Assembly (NCBI GenBank): GCA_037445375.1
Contig: JBBIKS010000038.1
Coordinates: forward strand, 1 to 21,997
Source of the DNA: DYHD01 sp037445375
GTDB taxonomy: Bacteria; Nitrospirota; Thermodesulfovibrionia; Thermodesulfovibrionales; Dissulfurispiraceae
DNA: 21,997 bases
Direction of reading: 5' to 3'
The notes beneath the pieces are model-generated. The model was not told the DNA's origin. It saw only the letters and a list, made by a program, of their open reading frames with translations, and made no database searches. Below, piece by piece: positions 20,925 through 21,997 of the stretch. The first letter of the stretch is position 1; the number at the start of each line of letters is the position of its first letter. The position numbers were made by a program, and so were the translations under genes.

Positions 20925-21875
20925 ATGGAAGATAGGATTAAAGTTGGCATAAGTTCTTGCTTATTAGGTGAAAAGGTAAGATATGACGGAGAACATAAAC
21001 TTGACCACTACCTCAAAGATACATTAGGAAGATATGTCGAATGGGTTATGGTATGCCCGGAAGTAGAGATGGGACTCCCAGTCCCCCGTGAAGCAATGAG
21101 ACTGATTGGCAATCCTGACTCTCCACAATTGATGACCATACGCACACAGATAGATTATACAAATCAAATGCTTAAATGGGCTGAGCAAAGGCTGATAAAA
21201 TTGAAAGAAGAAAAATTATGCGGATTTATATTTAAAAGCCGTTCCCCCAGTTCAGGCATGAAGGGTGTTAAAGTATATAGCAATTCTGGAATTCCTGCAA
21301 AAACAGGAACGGGCATTTTTGCAAAAACATTCATGGATAAATTCCCTTTGCTTCCCGTTGAAGACGATGGAAGACTGCACGACCCTGCAATAAGGGAAAA
21401 TTTCATAGAGAGGATTTTTATCTATAAAAGATGGCTGGATTTGCTTAAAGAAGATGGTTTGGTTTGGAAACTCGTATCATTTCATACAGATCACAAATTT
21501 CTTATTCTTTCACATAGCCCCAAGCACTATACTGAATTAGGAAGGCTGGTTGCAAATGCAGGGAAAAAGGAAAATGAAACGCTTCAGCAGGAGTATATAA
21601 CCACATTGATGGCGGCATTAAAACTTATTGCCACAGTCAAAAAAAATACCAATGTTCTTCAACACATATCAGGTTATTTGAAAAGATTTCTATCGGCTGA
21701 TGAAAAAACAGAAATAAATGAGATAATCTCGAATTATCACAAAGGATTAATCCCTCTAATAGTCCCTATAACTCTGATTAACCACTATACCAGAAAATAT
21801 AATGAGCCGTATTTAAAGAGGCAGTATTATCTAAACCCTCATCCTCTTGAGCTTATGTTGAGAAACCATGTTTGA
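20925..21875 (+). CDS. DUF523-DUF1722 fusion protein (TudS-like domain plus YbgA-like domain)
   Basis: The 316-residue protein has an N-terminal DUF523 domain (about 5-150), including GISSCLLGEKVRYDG and VCPEVEMGLPVPRE. A C-terminal DUF1722/YbgA-like domain (about 190-305) includes SFHTDHKFLILSHSPKHYTELGRLVA and YLKRQYYLNPHP. DUF523 includes TudS, a thiouracil desulfidase with a [4Fe-4S] cluster held by three cysteines. Cys12 and Cys44 are present, but the third expected cysteine in the SPSCG motif is Ser110 (SPSSG). Cys99 lies nearby. GGGAG at 20913-20917 supports the ATG at 20925. It is a single gene divergent from the C39-like peptidase. Domain calls are firm; the reaction is unknown. tRNA thiolation or dethiolation or a stress role are possibilities only. 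Confidence 0.88.
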   Translation: MEDRIKVGISSCLLGEKVRYDGEHKLDHYLKDTLGRYVEWVMVCPEVEMGLPVPREAMRLIGNPDSPQLMTIRTQIDYTNQMLKWAEQRLIKLKEEKLCGFIFKSRSPSSGMKGVKVYSNSGIPAKTGTGIFAKTFMDKFPLLPVEDDGRLHDPAIRENFIERIFIYKRWLDLLKEDGLVWKLVSFHTDHKFLILSHSPKHYTELGRLVANAGKKENETLQQEYITTLMAALKLIATVKKNTNVLQHISGYLKRFLSADEKTEINEIISNYHKGLIPLIVPITLINHYTRKYNEPYLKRQYYLNPHPLELMLRNHV

Positions 21876-21997
21876 GTATATTTAATCGATAAACTTAAAC
21901 TTTAACGAGAAGATACAACCATTGTAATTTAATATTTTTCTACTGTAACGCCAAAATGATAATGTCCTATAGAGAGACTGCTAAACTGTCTAATTTA
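21876..21997. other. AT-rich window end, no feature seen
   Basis: There is no coding frame and no clear hairpin or T-tract terminator after the DUF523-DUF1722 gene. Confidence 0.4.

Overview
The window is a chromosomal segment of an AT-rich, Gram-negative (diderm) bacterium. The diderm call rests on four predicted lipoproteins, one with a degenerate OmpA-type domain, and on a phosphatidylglycerophosphatase A. Housekeeping content, an archaeal-type LeuC of 419 residues, an AarF/phasin pair and many decayed dispersed palindromic repeats fit an uncultured Nitrospirota- or deltaproteobacteria-like lineage. That placement is inference only. There is no rRNA, tRNA, CRISPR array, intact insertion sequence or prophage.

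Layout. (1) 1-1656: panD on the minus strand, an OsmC-family gene on the plus strand, and gene-poor DNA carrying a decayed palindromic repeat. (2) 1657-9769, all minus strand, read right to left: a 5'-methylthioadenosine/purine phosphorylase-family gene, pgpA, thpR, recA, a small putative lipoprotein, alaS, a phasin-like coiled-coil protein and an AarF/UbiB kinase-like protein. The genes from the phosphorylase to alaS are packed with overlaps or gaps of 2-24 bases and look like one operon. (3) 9770-10438: gene-free DNA with GC-rich hairpins, a 37-base direct repeat and the broken 5' part of a DUF1566-type gene. (4) 10439-16679, all minus strand: a RidA-like protein, leuC, ribE, lepB, lepA and a ROK glucokinase with a TTG start. 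Between ribE and lepB lies a MITE-like inverted-repeat element. (5) 16680-18734: an OmpA-like lipoprotein with a clear rho-independent terminator, flanked on both sides by several hundred bases of decayed repeats. (6) 18735-20874, minus strand: a compact three-gene unit of a C39-like lipoprotein peptidase, a TPR lipoprotein and a GspE/PilB-related protein that keeps the N-terminal domain and the Cys4 knuckle but has no visible ATPase motifs. (7) 20925-21875, plus strand: a DUF523-DUF1722 fusion.

Most genes are housekeeping. They serve translation (alaS, lepA), recombination (recA), protein export (lepB), lipid, vitamin and amino-acid synthesis (pgpA, ribE, panD, leuC), sugar phosphorylation and nucleoside salvage. 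The most promising undescribed item is the peptidase / TPR / ATPase-less GspE module. Next come a phosphorylase whose active-site residues predict 6-oxopurine (methylthioinosine-type) rather than methylthioadenosine specificity, and a DUF523 domain in which an expected cluster-ligand cysteine is serine.
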